Part shown: positions 49,646-57,317 of the stretch, piece by piece
How positions within the stretch are numbered: position 1 is the stretch's first letter
How the letters are laid out: each line of letters opens with the position of its first letter
NCBI RefSeq assembly: GCF_040529055.1
Contig: NZ_CP132342.1
Location: 806,001 to 870,000, forward strand
Source of the DNA: Xanthomonas sontii
GTDB taxonomy: Bacteria; Pseudomonadota; Gammaproteobacteria; Xanthomonadales; Xanthomonadaceae
Direction: 5' to 3'
DNA: 64,000 bases
Translations under genes and position numbers: made by a program
Notes under the pieces: model-generated
What the model was told of the DNA's origin: nothing
The model's input: the letters and a program-made list of their open reading frames with translations, nothing else
Databases searched by the model: none

Positions 49646-50038
49646 ATGTCGTCCCCCATCCCCGCCCCCGTCGCGGTCCGTTTCGGCCGCCTGGCGCCGA
49701 CCGTGCCCGTCGCCGAGATCGCCCGCGCCGTCGCCTTCTACACCGAGCGCCTGGGCTTTCGCAGCGTGTTCCAGAACGGCAATCCGGTCGGTTTCGTGAT
49801 CCTGAAGAAGGACGCCGCCGAATTGCACCTGACCCTGCGTCCCGACCACCGCGGCAGCACCAGCAACGTCGCCCACCTGATCGTCGACGACGCCGCGGCC
49901 CTGTACGACGGCCTGCAGGCGCAGGGCGTGCGCATCATCAAGGCGATCCGCGATGCCGACTTCGGCCTGCGCTGCTTCGTCTTCGCCGACCCCGACGGCA
50001 ACCGCATCGACGTCGGCCAGCCGCTGCCGCCCGGCTAG
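49646..50038 (+). CDS. glyoxalase/VOC-family protein
   Basis: A 130-residue protein of the vicinal-oxygen-chelate fold: LAPTVPVAEIARAVAFYTER, LGFRSVFQNGNPVGFVIL, LHLTLRP, VAHLIVDDAAALYDGLQAQG and RCFVFADPDGNRIDVGQPL. The C-terminal FADPDGN(R/L)I motif is the usual one. Similar proteins confer bleomycin-type resistance or act as dioxygenases/isomerases; the specific role is unknown. The ATG at 49646 follows a GAGGAG site; the long upstream frame is not coding. Single gene between the regulator and kduI. Confidence 0.8.
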   Translation: MSSPIPAPVAVRFGRLAPTVPVAEIARAVAFYTERLGFRSVFQNGNPVGFVILKKDAAELHLTLRPDHRGSTSNVAHLIVDDAAALYDGLQAQGVRIIKAIRDADFGLRCFVFADPDGNRIDVGQPLPPG

Positions 50039-50113
50039 CACGCCATCAGCGAGCGCCGCAGCGCTCTTATCCCGAATCCCGACTCCCCAATCCCGGCCCT
50101 TCGTGCACTGCGG

Positions 50114-50131
50114 AATGACACCGGTTTACCA
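50114..50131 (+). promoter_or_regulatory. LacI-type operator, site 4 (kduI-kduD operon)
   Basis: AATGACACCGGTTTACCA, identical to site 3, 63 bases before the kduI ATG. Predicted control point for kduI, kduD and possibly the isomerase at 52009. Confidence 0.75.
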
Positions 50132-50163
50132 GACCCGCTAGACTGTCCTCCGTGGCGGGCTGA

Positions 50164-51048
<885 letters not shown>

Positions 51049-51109
51049 GCCGCCGTCGCGCGCGCCGCTCCCATTCCCGTCGTCCGCATTCCCTCAAGGA
51101 GTCCACGCA

Positions 51110-51865
51110 ATGACCCACCCGTTCAGTCTCGAAGGCAAGGTCGCCCTGGTCACCGGCGCCAACACCGGCCTCGGCCAAGGCATCGCCGTGGCGCTGGCGC
51201 AGGCCGGCGCCGACATCGCCGCCGCCGGCATCGCCGCGCCCACCGAGACCGAGGCCAAGGTCACCGCGCTGGGCCGGCGCTTCGTCGCCATCGAGGCCAA
51301 CCTGATCAGCATCGAGCCGGTGCAGCGCATCCTCGACGAGACCCTGGCCGGGCTCGGCCGTCTCGACATCCTGGTCAACAACGCCGGGCTGATCCGCCGT
51401 GCCGATGCGGTGGACTTCAGCGAGCAGGACTGGGACGACGTCATGAACGTCAACATCAAGTCCGCGTTCTTCATGTGCCAGGCCGCCGGCCGCCACTTCA
51501 TCGCCCAGGGCAGCGGCAAGATCATCAACATCGCCTCGATGCTGTCGTTCCAGGGCGGCATCCGCGTGCCCTCGTACACCGCCAGCAAGTCCGGCATCGC
51601 CGGCATCACGCGTCTGCTGGCCAACGAGTGGGGCGCCAAGGGCGTCAACATCAACGCCATCGCCCCCGGCTACATGGCCACCGACAACACCGCGCAGTTG
51701 CGCGCCGACGCCGCACGCAACCAGGCGATCCTGGACCGCATCCCGGCCGGCCGCTGGGGCGTACCGGAAGACCTGGGCGGCACCGCGGTGTTCCTGGCCA
51801 GCAGCGCCTCGGACTACGTCAACGGCACGGTGATCCCGGTCGACGGCGGCTGGCTCGCCCGCTAA
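51110..51865 (+). CDS. kduD: 2-keto-3-deoxygluconate oxidoreductase (SDR family)
   Basis: A 251-residue short-chain dehydrogenase reducing 2,5-diketo-3-deoxygluconate to 2-keto-3-deoxygluconate with NADH. The cofactor loop is VTGANTGLGQGIA, with LVNNAG at about residue 90, the catalytic Ser in INIASML, and the YTASKSG motif (Tyr and Lys). The end VNGTVIPVDGGWLAR is typical. It follows kduI and precedes an isomerase gene on the same strand; its product is the substrate of the kinase at the left edge of the window. Confidence 0.95.
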   Translation: MTHPFSLEGKVALVTGANTGLGQGIAVALAQAGADIAAAGIAAPTETEAKVTALGRRFVAIEANLISIEPVQRILDETLAGLGRLDILVNNAGLIRRADAVDFSEQDWDDVMNVNIKSAFFMCQAAGRHFIAQGSGKIINIASMLSFQGGIRVPSYTASKSGIAGITRLLANEWGAKGVNINAIAPGYMATDNTAQLRADAARNQAILDRIPAGRWGVPEDLGGTAVFLASSASDYVNGTVIPVDGGWLAR

Positions 51866-51870
51866 CTGCC

Positions 51871-51940
51871 GTCCCTTCTCCCTTCGGGACCTCGGCCCCC
51901 TTTTTGGGGGAAGGTGCCCGTCAGGGCGGATGAGGGTACG
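51871..51940 (+). repeat. dispersed Xanthomonas-type repeat
   Basis: CTTCTCCCTTCGGGACCTCG, a T-run, GGGGGAAGGTGCCCGTCAGG and GCGGATGAGGGTACG. The GATGAGGGTACG end is common in dispersed xanthomonad elements. It lies between kduD and the isomerase gene and may act as a terminator or attenuator. Confidence 0.6.
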
Positions 51941-52008
51941 TCAGCCGCCGACCCATGTTCCGCCCAACCTGCCCCCACCAACCAATCCCCCACCCCAAAG
52001 GACCCCCC

Positions 52009-52665
52009 ATGAAAATCGCCCTAATGAACGAGTTCAGCCAGGCCGCCAAGAACCCGGTGATCCTGCAGCAGCTCAACGACGTTGCCGCCGCACAGGGCCA
52101 CAGCGTGTTCAACGTCGGCATGGACGGCGACGCCGACCACCGCCTGACCTACATCCACCTCGGCATCTGCGCCGGCCTGCTGCTCAATGCCGGCGCGGTG
52201 GACTTCGTGGTCGCCGGCTGCGGCACCGGCCAGGGCGCGATGATGTCGCTCAACGCGCACCCGGGCGTGTTCTGCGGCTACTGCATCGAGCCGACCGACG
52301 CCTACCTGTTCGCCCAGGTCAACAACGGCAACGCGCTGGCGCTGGCCTTCGCCAAGGGCTACGGCTGGGGCGCGGAGATCAACGTGCGCTACATCTTCGA
52401 GAAGGCCTTCAGCGGCGAGCGCGGCATGGGCTACCCGGCCGAGCGCCGCGAATCGCAGCAGGCCAATGCCGGCATCCTGACCCAGGTCAAGCAGGCCCTG
52501 GCCAAGTCCTACCTGGATGGCCTGCGCGCGCTGGATCCGGAACTGGTCAAGCAGGCCGTGGGCGGCCCGCGCTTCCAGCAGTGCTTCTTCGACAACGCCA
52601 AGGACGCCGACCTGCGCGCCTTCGTCGCCGGCGTGCTGGGCAAGGCCGACGCCGCCGCGGCCTGA
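52009..52665 (+). CDS. RpiB/LacA/LacB-type sugar isomerase
   Basis: A 218-residue protein starting MKIALMNEFSQAAKN, with SVFNVGMDGDADHRLTYIHL, LNAGAVDFVVAGCGTGQGAM (the family's GCGTG signature), NAHPGVFCGYCIEPTDAYLF and NNGNALALAFAKGYG. The fold is that of ribose-5-phosphate/galactose-6-phosphate isomerases, with a ~70-residue C-terminal extension. Homologues sit beside kduI/kduD in other uronate-degrading bacteria. The substrate is not known from sequence; an isomerisation feeding into the 2-keto-3-deoxygluconate route is inferred. A strong terminator hairpin follows. Confidence 0.8.
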   Translation: MKIALMNEFSQAAKNPVILQQLNDVAAAQGHSVFNVGMDGDADHRLTYIHLGICAGLLLNAGAVDFVVAGCGTGQGAMMSLNAHPGVFCGYCIEPTDAYLFAQVNNGNALALAFAKGYGWGAEINVRYIFEKAFSGERGMGYPAERRESQQANAGILTQVKQALAKSYLDGLRALDPELVKQAVGGPRFQQCFFDNAKDADLRAFVAGVLGKADAAAA

Positions 52666-52710
52666 TATCGCGCCCGCCCAGGCGGGTGTGTCCGGTAGCG
52701 TGTTCGCCAA

Positions 52711-52734
52711 ACGCCCCGCATCTGCGGGGCGTTG
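52711..52734 (+). terminator. terminator hairpin between convergent genes
   Basis: AACGCCCCGC, 4-base loop, GCGGGGCGTT: a perfect 10-bp stem 45 bases after the isomerase stop and 11 bases before the stop end of the minus-strand gene at 52745. Could serve both strands. Confidence 0.75.
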
Positions 52735-52744
52735 GCATGCGAAC

Positions 52745-53263
52745 TTACTGCACCAGCAGCAGGCCTTCCGCCAGCGGATAGTTCCGCTCCGGGCAGGCAA
52801 TATGCATGCTGTCCACCACGTAGAACGTCTGGCCCAGCTTCTGCTCGGTGTGCACGAGGTAGGTCAGCGTGCCGCGCGGCGCGTACAGCTTGGCGAGGAT
52901 GCCGTGGCCGACCAGCAAGCGCTTCAGGTCCTTGGCGAAGTTGTTGGCGATGGAGTTGGTTTGGCTCTGCGCGCCGACCTGGCAGGCCATCAGCACGATC
53001 TCCTCGAACGACTCCTTACCCAGTCCCTTGGCCAGCAGTTGCTGCAGGAATGCCTCCGGTGCAAGCCCGGCGAAGACGTTGACGTTGCCGTGCGAATTGA
53101 TCACCAAGCGCTTGCCGCGCGTCTTGTTGCTGGGCGATAGCGAGGCCGCGTCGAGCAGGGTCAGCGCATGCGATTGGTTTTCGCCGAAGTGGGATTGCAA
53201 GGCTTTCAGTTTGGCGCCGCGCTGATCCGCCTGATCGCCGTCCAGGCCGACATAAATGAGCAT
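52745..53263 (-). CDS. small protein with caspase-like (C80/CHAT-type) His-Cys pattern
   Basis: A 172-residue protein starting MLIYVGLDGDQADQRGAKLK at 53263; longer starts are rejected because upstream codons lack coding character. After a helical stretch comes KRLVINSHGNVNVFAGLAPE (His58 at the end of a strand, followed by Gly) and later FEEIVLMACQVGAQSQTNSI (Cys94 at the end of the next strand). This strand-HG ... strand-xxC order is that of clan CD cysteine peptidases such as C80 toxin-processing domains and CHAT. The C-terminus is hydrophobic and beta-rich. No signal peptide. Protease activity is inferred only. Confidence 0.55.
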   Translation of the reverse strand: MLIYVGLDGDQADQRGAKLKALQSHFGENQSHALTLLDAASLSPSNKTRGKRLVINSHGNVNVFAGLAPEAFLQQLLAKGLGKESFEEIVLMACQVGAQSQTNSIANNFAKDLKRLLVGHGILAKLYAPRGTLTYLVHTEQKLGQTFYVVDSMHIACPERNYPLAEGLLLVQ

Positions 53264-53808
53264 GAGGATTCTCCCGACGCACAGGACCGCCAACATGCGT
53301 TGGGCGGGAGCATCCGGGAATCCGGGGTGGCCGCGTCGTGGCGCACCGATCTCGCTCGCTGCGCAGCGTAGGGTCGCCGTCGGTGGCCCGGGATCGGCGC
53401 ATTGCCGATTCTCCGCTGTGGATTGGCCGATCTCTGGCGCGATGCAGTGTGCCGCAACGCGATGGCGCAGCATCCAGGTCCGGCGACCGAGCAACACGGC
53501 CCGTGCACGCCCGCATTGCGACGGCTCCGCAAAAATTTCTAAAGTTCCACCTAGCGCCGCCGATACACATCACCTAGCTGGGTCCCGCTGCGTCGCGGGA
53601 CGACATGGATTTTTCTTTCCCTGCCCTGCGCAGGATGGTCATGGAGCGACATCACTCTTCTGCAGCGCCTGTTTCCCTGCTTTCGCCGATGGCCCGGATC
53701 GCGCCGTCCGCACGCGATCGTGCATGCCTGTCGCATGCGGCGACGCTGGGCAAGGACAGAGCCGATGGCGATGCGTTTTTTCGTAGCTGTATCAACAAGG
53801 GGCAATCG
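53264..53808 (+). other. divergent intergenic region
   Basis: No gene supported. Contains an AT-rich patch near 53530 (GCAAAAATTTCTAAAGTTCC) that may be a promoter, and a hairpin GTCCCGCTGCGTCGCGGGAC (53582-53601) followed by a short T-rich run. The hairpin lies in the probable leader of the lipoprotein operon at 53809. Confidence 0.45.
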
Positions 53809-54483
53809 ATGAAGAACAGTGTGATCAAGGGGGCCATGGGGTTGACGCTTGCGTTGGGCTTGGCGGCCTGCGCGACCGAAACCCATCAGAGCGTCAAACC
53901 GCAGACAGTTTCGGCGGCCAGCGTGCCTTACGCCGGCGCACGCGCGCCGATCGCGGTGGGCAAGTTCGACAACCGTTCGTCCTTCATGCGCGGCCTGTTT
54001 TCCGATGGTGCGGATCGCCTGGGCAGCCAAGCCAAGACCATCCTGATCACCCATCTGCAGCAGACCAATCGTTTCCGTGTGCTGGATCGCGACAACATGG
54101 GCGAGATCAAGCAGGAAGCGCAGATCAAGGGCCAGGCGCAGCAACTCAAGGGCGCCGACTACGTCGTGACTGGCGACGTGACCGAGTTCGGCCGCAAGGA
54201 GACCGGCGATACGCAGCTGTTCGGCATTCTCGGCCGCGGCAAGCAGCAGCAGGCCTATGCCAAGGTCAGCCTGAACGTGGTCGATAGCGCGACATCCGAA
54301 GTGGTGTATTCGGTGCAGGGCGGCGGCGAGTACACCTTGTCCAACCGCGAGGTCGTCGGCTTCGGCGGGACCTCCAGCTACGACTCCACGCTCAACGGCA
54401 AAGTCCTGGATCTGGCGATCCGCGAGGCTGTCAACAATCTCACCGCCGCGATCGACTCCGGCGCCTGGAAGCCGGTCAAGTGA
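53809..54483 (+). CDS. CsgG-family lipoprotein
   Basis: A 224-residue lipoprotein. The signal is GAMGLTLALGLAACATETHQ with Cys21 as lipidation site. The CsgG-like core has APIAVGKFDNRSSFMRGLFS, AKTILITHLQQTNRFRVLDR, GADYVVTGDVTEFGRK and YAKVSLNVVDSATSEVVYSV, ending with GSAW-type residues (DSGAWKPVK). CsgG forms the curli export pore, but this short family, followed by DUF4810 and DUF799 lipoproteins, occurs in many bacteria without curli and is thought to act in the cell envelope. First gene of a three-gene operon. Outer membrane, periplasmic face. Confidence 0.85.
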   Translation: MKNSVIKGAMGLTLALGLAACATETHQSVKPQTVSAASVPYAGARAPIAVGKFDNRSSFMRGLFSDGADRLGSQAKTILITHLQQTNRFRVLDRDNMGEIKQEAQIKGQAQQLKGADYVVTGDVTEFGRKETGDTQLFGILGRGKQQQAYAKVSLNVVDSATSEVVYSVQGGGEYTLSNREVVGFGGTSSYDSTLNGKVLDLAIREAVNNLTAAIDSGAWKPVK

Positions 54484-54503
54484 CCCGCAACGGACCCTTG
54501 CAC

Positions 54504-54875
54504 ATGAATACCCTCAATGTCCGCACGCGGTTCTGGCTTGGCGCCTGCGCCATGCTCGCGCTGGTCGGCTGCGCACACCAGAGCGCCTCGCTCTACCAGT
54601 GGGGCAGCTACCAGGATCAGGTCTACAGCCACTTTAAGGGAGGTAGCCCGGAACAGCAGATCCAGGCGCTGGAAAAGGACCTGCAGGTGATGCAGGCCGC
54701 CAACCGCAGGCCGCCGCCGGGACTGCAGGCGCATCTGGGCATGCTGTACGCCGAAACCGGCAACGATGCCAAAGCGCAGCAGGAACTCCTCGCCGAGAAG
54801 ACGCAGTATCCCGAGTCCGGCACCTACATCGATCTGTTGTTGAAGAACGCCAGCAACGCGAGGAGCGCGCAATGA
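54504..54875 (+). CDS. DUF4810 lipoprotein
   Basis: A 123-residue lipoprotein from the ATG at 54504 (a GTG at 54480 overlaps the CsgG stop and is an alternative). Signal WLGACAMLALVGCAHQSASL; then LYQWGSYQDQVYSHFKGGSP, EQQIQALEKDLQVMQAANR and PPPGLQAHLGMLYAETGNDA. The LYQWGxY opening and the TPR-like helices define DUF4810. Overlaps the next gene by 4 bases. Works with the CsgG-like and DUF799 partners, role unknown. Confidence 0.85.
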   Translation: MNTLNVRTRFWLGACAMLALVGCAHQSASLYQWGSYQDQVYSHFKGGSPEQQIQALEKDLQVMQAANRRPPPGLQAHLGMLYAETGNDAKAQQELLAEKTQYPESGTYIDLLLKNASNARSAQ

Positions 54876-55531
54876 AGAACGTCGCAAGAATGGCCTGCGT
54901 GGCCGTGCTCGGTCTGCTGCTGAGCGCCTGCGCGACGCAGCCGATGTCGCGCGATTACAGCGCGTACAAGGCCAGCAAGCCGCGGTCGATCCTGGTCTTG
55001 CCGCCGGTCAGCCACGCACCGGACGTCAACGCCAGCCTGAGCGTGCTGTCGGTCACCACGTTGCCGCTGGCCGAAGCGGGCTACTACGTGATGCCGGTGG
55101 CGCCGGTCTACGAGACCTTCAAGCAGAACGGCATCACCGTGGCGGATGAAGCACAGGCGGTGTCTCCGGAGAAGTTGCGGGAAATCTTCGGCGCCGACGC
55201 CGCGCTGTACATCACCGTGGAAAAGTACGGTGCCGTCTACCAGATCATCAACAGCGTGGTCGTGGTCTCGGCCAACGCCAAGCTGGTGGATCTGCGCACC
55301 GGGACGGTGCTGTGGCAGGGCCAGGCACAGGCGTCGAGCGGCGAAAATCAGAACAACGCCGGGGGCGGCCTGGTCGGAATGCTGGTGACGGCTGCGATCA
55401 ATCAGGTCGTCAACCAGGTCACCGACCAAGGGCATCAGATGGGGAACGTGGCCAGCCAGCGTCTGCTGTCCGCCGGCCACCCTGGCGGCTTGTTGTACGG
55501 GCCCTACAACCCGAAGTACGGCACCGACTGA
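54872..55531 (+). CDS. DUF799 (GNA1162-type) lipoprotein
   Basis: A 219-residue lipoprotein. Signal RMACVAVLGLLLSACATQP. Core: SILVLPPVSHAPDVNASLSV, TTLPLAEAGYYVMPVAPVYE, FGADAALYITVEKYGAVYQI and AKLVDLRTGTVLWQGQAQAS, ending LYGPYNPKYGTD. This is the DUF799 family of Neisseria GNA1162, an envelope protein of transporter-associated fold. Start overlaps the DUF4810 stop (ATGA), completing the CsgG-DUF4810-DUF799 operon. Confidence 0.88.
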   Translation: MKNVARMACVAVLGLLLSACATQPMSRDYSAYKASKPRSILVLPPVSHAPDVNASLSVLSVTTLPLAEAGYYVMPVAPVYETFKQNGITVADEAQAVSPEKLREIFGADAALYITVEKYGAVYQIINSVVVVSANAKLVDLRTGTVLWQGQAQASSGENQNNAGGGLVGMLVTAAINQVVNQVTDQGHQMGNVASQRLLSAGHPGGLLYGPYNPKYGTD

Positions 55532-55544
55532 CCCGGCGCCCTGC

Positions 55545-55574
55545 CCCGTCTCCGTCAGGTTTGGCGGAGACGGG
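55545..55574 (+). terminator. bidirectional terminator hairpin
   Basis: CCCGTCTCCG, 10-base loop, CGGAGACGGG, between the stops of the DUF799 gene (plus) and phhA (minus). Confidence 0.7.
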
Positions 55575-55586
55575 TAATGCCGCGAT

Positions 55587-56477
55587 TCACACGTCGCCGC
55601 CGTCCGCCCAGCCTTCGCCGCTGCCGGCATGGAACACGCGGTCCTGCGCCTGCACCTGGCCAGCCGGCAGATGCGCCTGGTCGGCCAGTGCCGCATAGAT
55701 CGGGGTGAAATCCGGCGAGGTCGCCTGCATCAGCTGTTCGAAGCTGTCGATGACGAAGTAGGTCTTCTGGTAGGTGTCGATGCGGTAGCGGGTGCGCATG
55801 ATCCGCTGCAGGTCGAAGCCGATGCGGTTGGGTGCGCCCGACTCCAGCGAGTAGAGCGATTCGCCCTTCGACGAGACGATGCCGGCGCCGTAGATGCGCA
55901 GGCCGTCGGGGGTGTCGATCAGGCCGAACTCCACCGTGTACCAGTACAGCCGGGTCAGGTTCTGCAGCGCGTCCGGGCCGATCGCGTGCGCCTTCACCCC
56001 GCCGCGGCCGTAGGCCTGCATGTAGTCGGCGAACAGCGGGTTCATCAGCAGCGGCACGTGGCCGAACAGGTCGTGGAACAGGTCCGGCTCGGCGATGTAG
56101 TCGATCTGTTCGGGACGGCGGATCCACCAGGTCACCGGGAAGCGGCGGTTGGCCAGGTGGTCGAAGAAGTCCAGCTCCGGCAGCAACCCTTCGACGCCGA
56201 CCAGGGTCCAGCCGGTGGTCGCCTGCAGCACCGCGTTGAGCTCGTCGAAGCGCGGGATCGCCTGCGAACTCATGCCCATCGCGTCCTGCGCCTGCAGGAA
56301 CTCGGCGCAGGCGCGGCCGACCAGCAGCTCGCGCTGGCGCGTGTACAGCGTGCCCCAGGTGGCGTGGTCGTCGGCGCTGTAGCTGTCCCACGGCTGGGTC
56401 ACTACGGCCGTGGTGTAGACCGGCACGTAGCCCTTGTCGGTCTGCTGGTGTTCGACGCGGCGCGGTGCGGTGTCCAT
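55587..56477 (-). CDS. phhA: phenylalanine-4-hydroxylase
   Basis: A 296-residue cytoplasmic enzyme that hydroxylates phenylalanine to tyrosine using a pterin cofactor and iron. The iron ligands are visible: His135 and His140 in FHDLFGHVPLL and Glu183 in YWYTVEFGLI, with pterin-pocket residues such as WWIRRPEQIDYIAEPD upstream. The length matches the monomeric bacterial enzymes. The ATG at 56477 is chosen since the conserved N-terminus begins there; the upstream frame overlaps the divergent regulator. The adjacent divergent Lrp/AsnC gene is its likely regulator. In xanthomonads this enzyme supports tyrosine and homogentisate metabolism. Confidence 0.95.
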   Translation of the reverse strand: MDTAPRRVEHQQTDKGYVPVYTTAVVTQPWDSYSADDHATWGTLYTRQRELLVGRACAEFLQAQDAMGMSSQAIPRFDELNAVLQATTGWTLVGVEGLLPELDFFDHLANRRFPVTWWIRRPEQIDYIAEPDLFHDLFGHVPLLMNPLFADYMQAYGRGGVKAHAIGPDALQNLTRLYWYTVEFGLIDTPDGLRIYGAGIVSSKGESLYSLESGAPNRIGFDLQRIMRTRYRIDTYQKTYFVIDSFEQLMQATSPDFTPIYAALADQAHLPAGQVQAQDRVFHAGSGEGWADGGDV

Positions 56478-56604
56478 GGTCGACGCTCCGGAAAGGAATA
56501 GCCACGATGGTAGGCGCGCGGGCGCGCAATGGGCTTGCGAAGTTGCACGGATCGGCGCGCTGCGCGCAAGATTATTGCGTAGAAGCCATGTTGCAGAGCA
56601 ATAA

Positions 56605-57084
56605 ATGACCGGATCGCCGACCTTCGACCGCACCGACCTGCGCCTGCTCGCCCTGCTGCAGCGGGAAGGCCGCGCCAGCAATGCCGAACTGGCCGCGCAG
56701 GTGAACCTGTCGCCCTCGGCTTGCCTGCGCCGGGTGCAGCGGCTGGAGGCCGAGGGCGTGGTCGCCGGCTACGCCGCGCGGCTGGTGCCGGCGGCGATCG
56801 GCCTGGGCCTGCAGGCCTTCGTGCGCGTGCAGCTGGAGAAGCACGGCCAGAGCGGCATCGCCCATTTCGCCGACAGCGTGCAAGGCTGGGACGAGGTGGT
56901 CGCCTGCCATGCGCTGACCGGCGACATGGACTACCTGTTGCACGTCTACGTCCGCGATCTGGCGCACTTCTCCGCGTTTCTGCTGGACAAGTTGCTCAAC
57001 GCCGCCGGCGTCGCCGACGTCAATTCCAGCTTCGTGCTGCGCACGGTCAAGGACTTCGCCGGCCTGCCGTTGCCGCGCGGCTAG
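56605..57084 (+). CDS. Lrp/AsnC-family regulator
   Basis: A 159-residue transcription factor. The winged-helix part is DRTDLRLLALLQREGRASNA, ELAAQVNLSPSACLRRVQRL; the RAM ligand domain runs from AFVRVQLEKHGQ through VVACHALTGDMDYLLHVYVR to the C-terminus. It is transcribed away from phhA with 127 bases between starts, so it very probably controls phhA in response to phenylalanine or another amino acid. Overall layout is full length for the family. Confidence 0.92.
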   Translation: MTGSPTFDRTDLRLLALLQREGRASNAELAAQVNLSPSACLRRVQRLEAEGVVAGYAARLVPAAIGLGLQAFVRVQLEKHGQSGIAHFADSVQGWDEVVACHALTGDMDYLLHVYVRDLAHFSAFLLDKLLNAAGVADVNSSFVLRTVKDFAGLPLPRG

Positions 57085-57143
57085 CGGGAACGCTGCGGAT
57101 GTGTCGCAGCGTGTCGGCGCGTGGCCGCCCTTGTTAAGTTTTT

Positions 57144-57162
57144 GCTAACGATTTACATTTGC
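57144..57162 (+). promoter_or_regulatory. Fur-box-like site before the siderophore receptor
   Basis: GCTAACGATTTACATTTGC matches 12 of 19 positions of the Fur consensus (GATAATGATAATCATTATC). It lies in an AT-rich patch 156 bases before the receptor ATG. Iron repression is expected for this gene class, but the match is only moderate. Confidence 0.4.
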
Positions 57163-57317
57163 GTTCTGCGACGGCCATCCACGGCCACAGCCCCTCCGCC
57201 AGCCCTGCCGGGCCAGCCACGCCGGTTTCCGCCGTGGAGTGCGGCTGCGCCTGTCCTTTTCCTGCCACCCGCGGCGCGACCGTGTCGCCCCGTGCCCAAA
57301 CTTCGCGAGATCGATTC

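Noticed and set aside
53582..53601. Hairpin before the CsgG operon as a riboswitch
   Set aside because: A single short stem with no conserved riboswitch core; described only as a possible leader hairpin.
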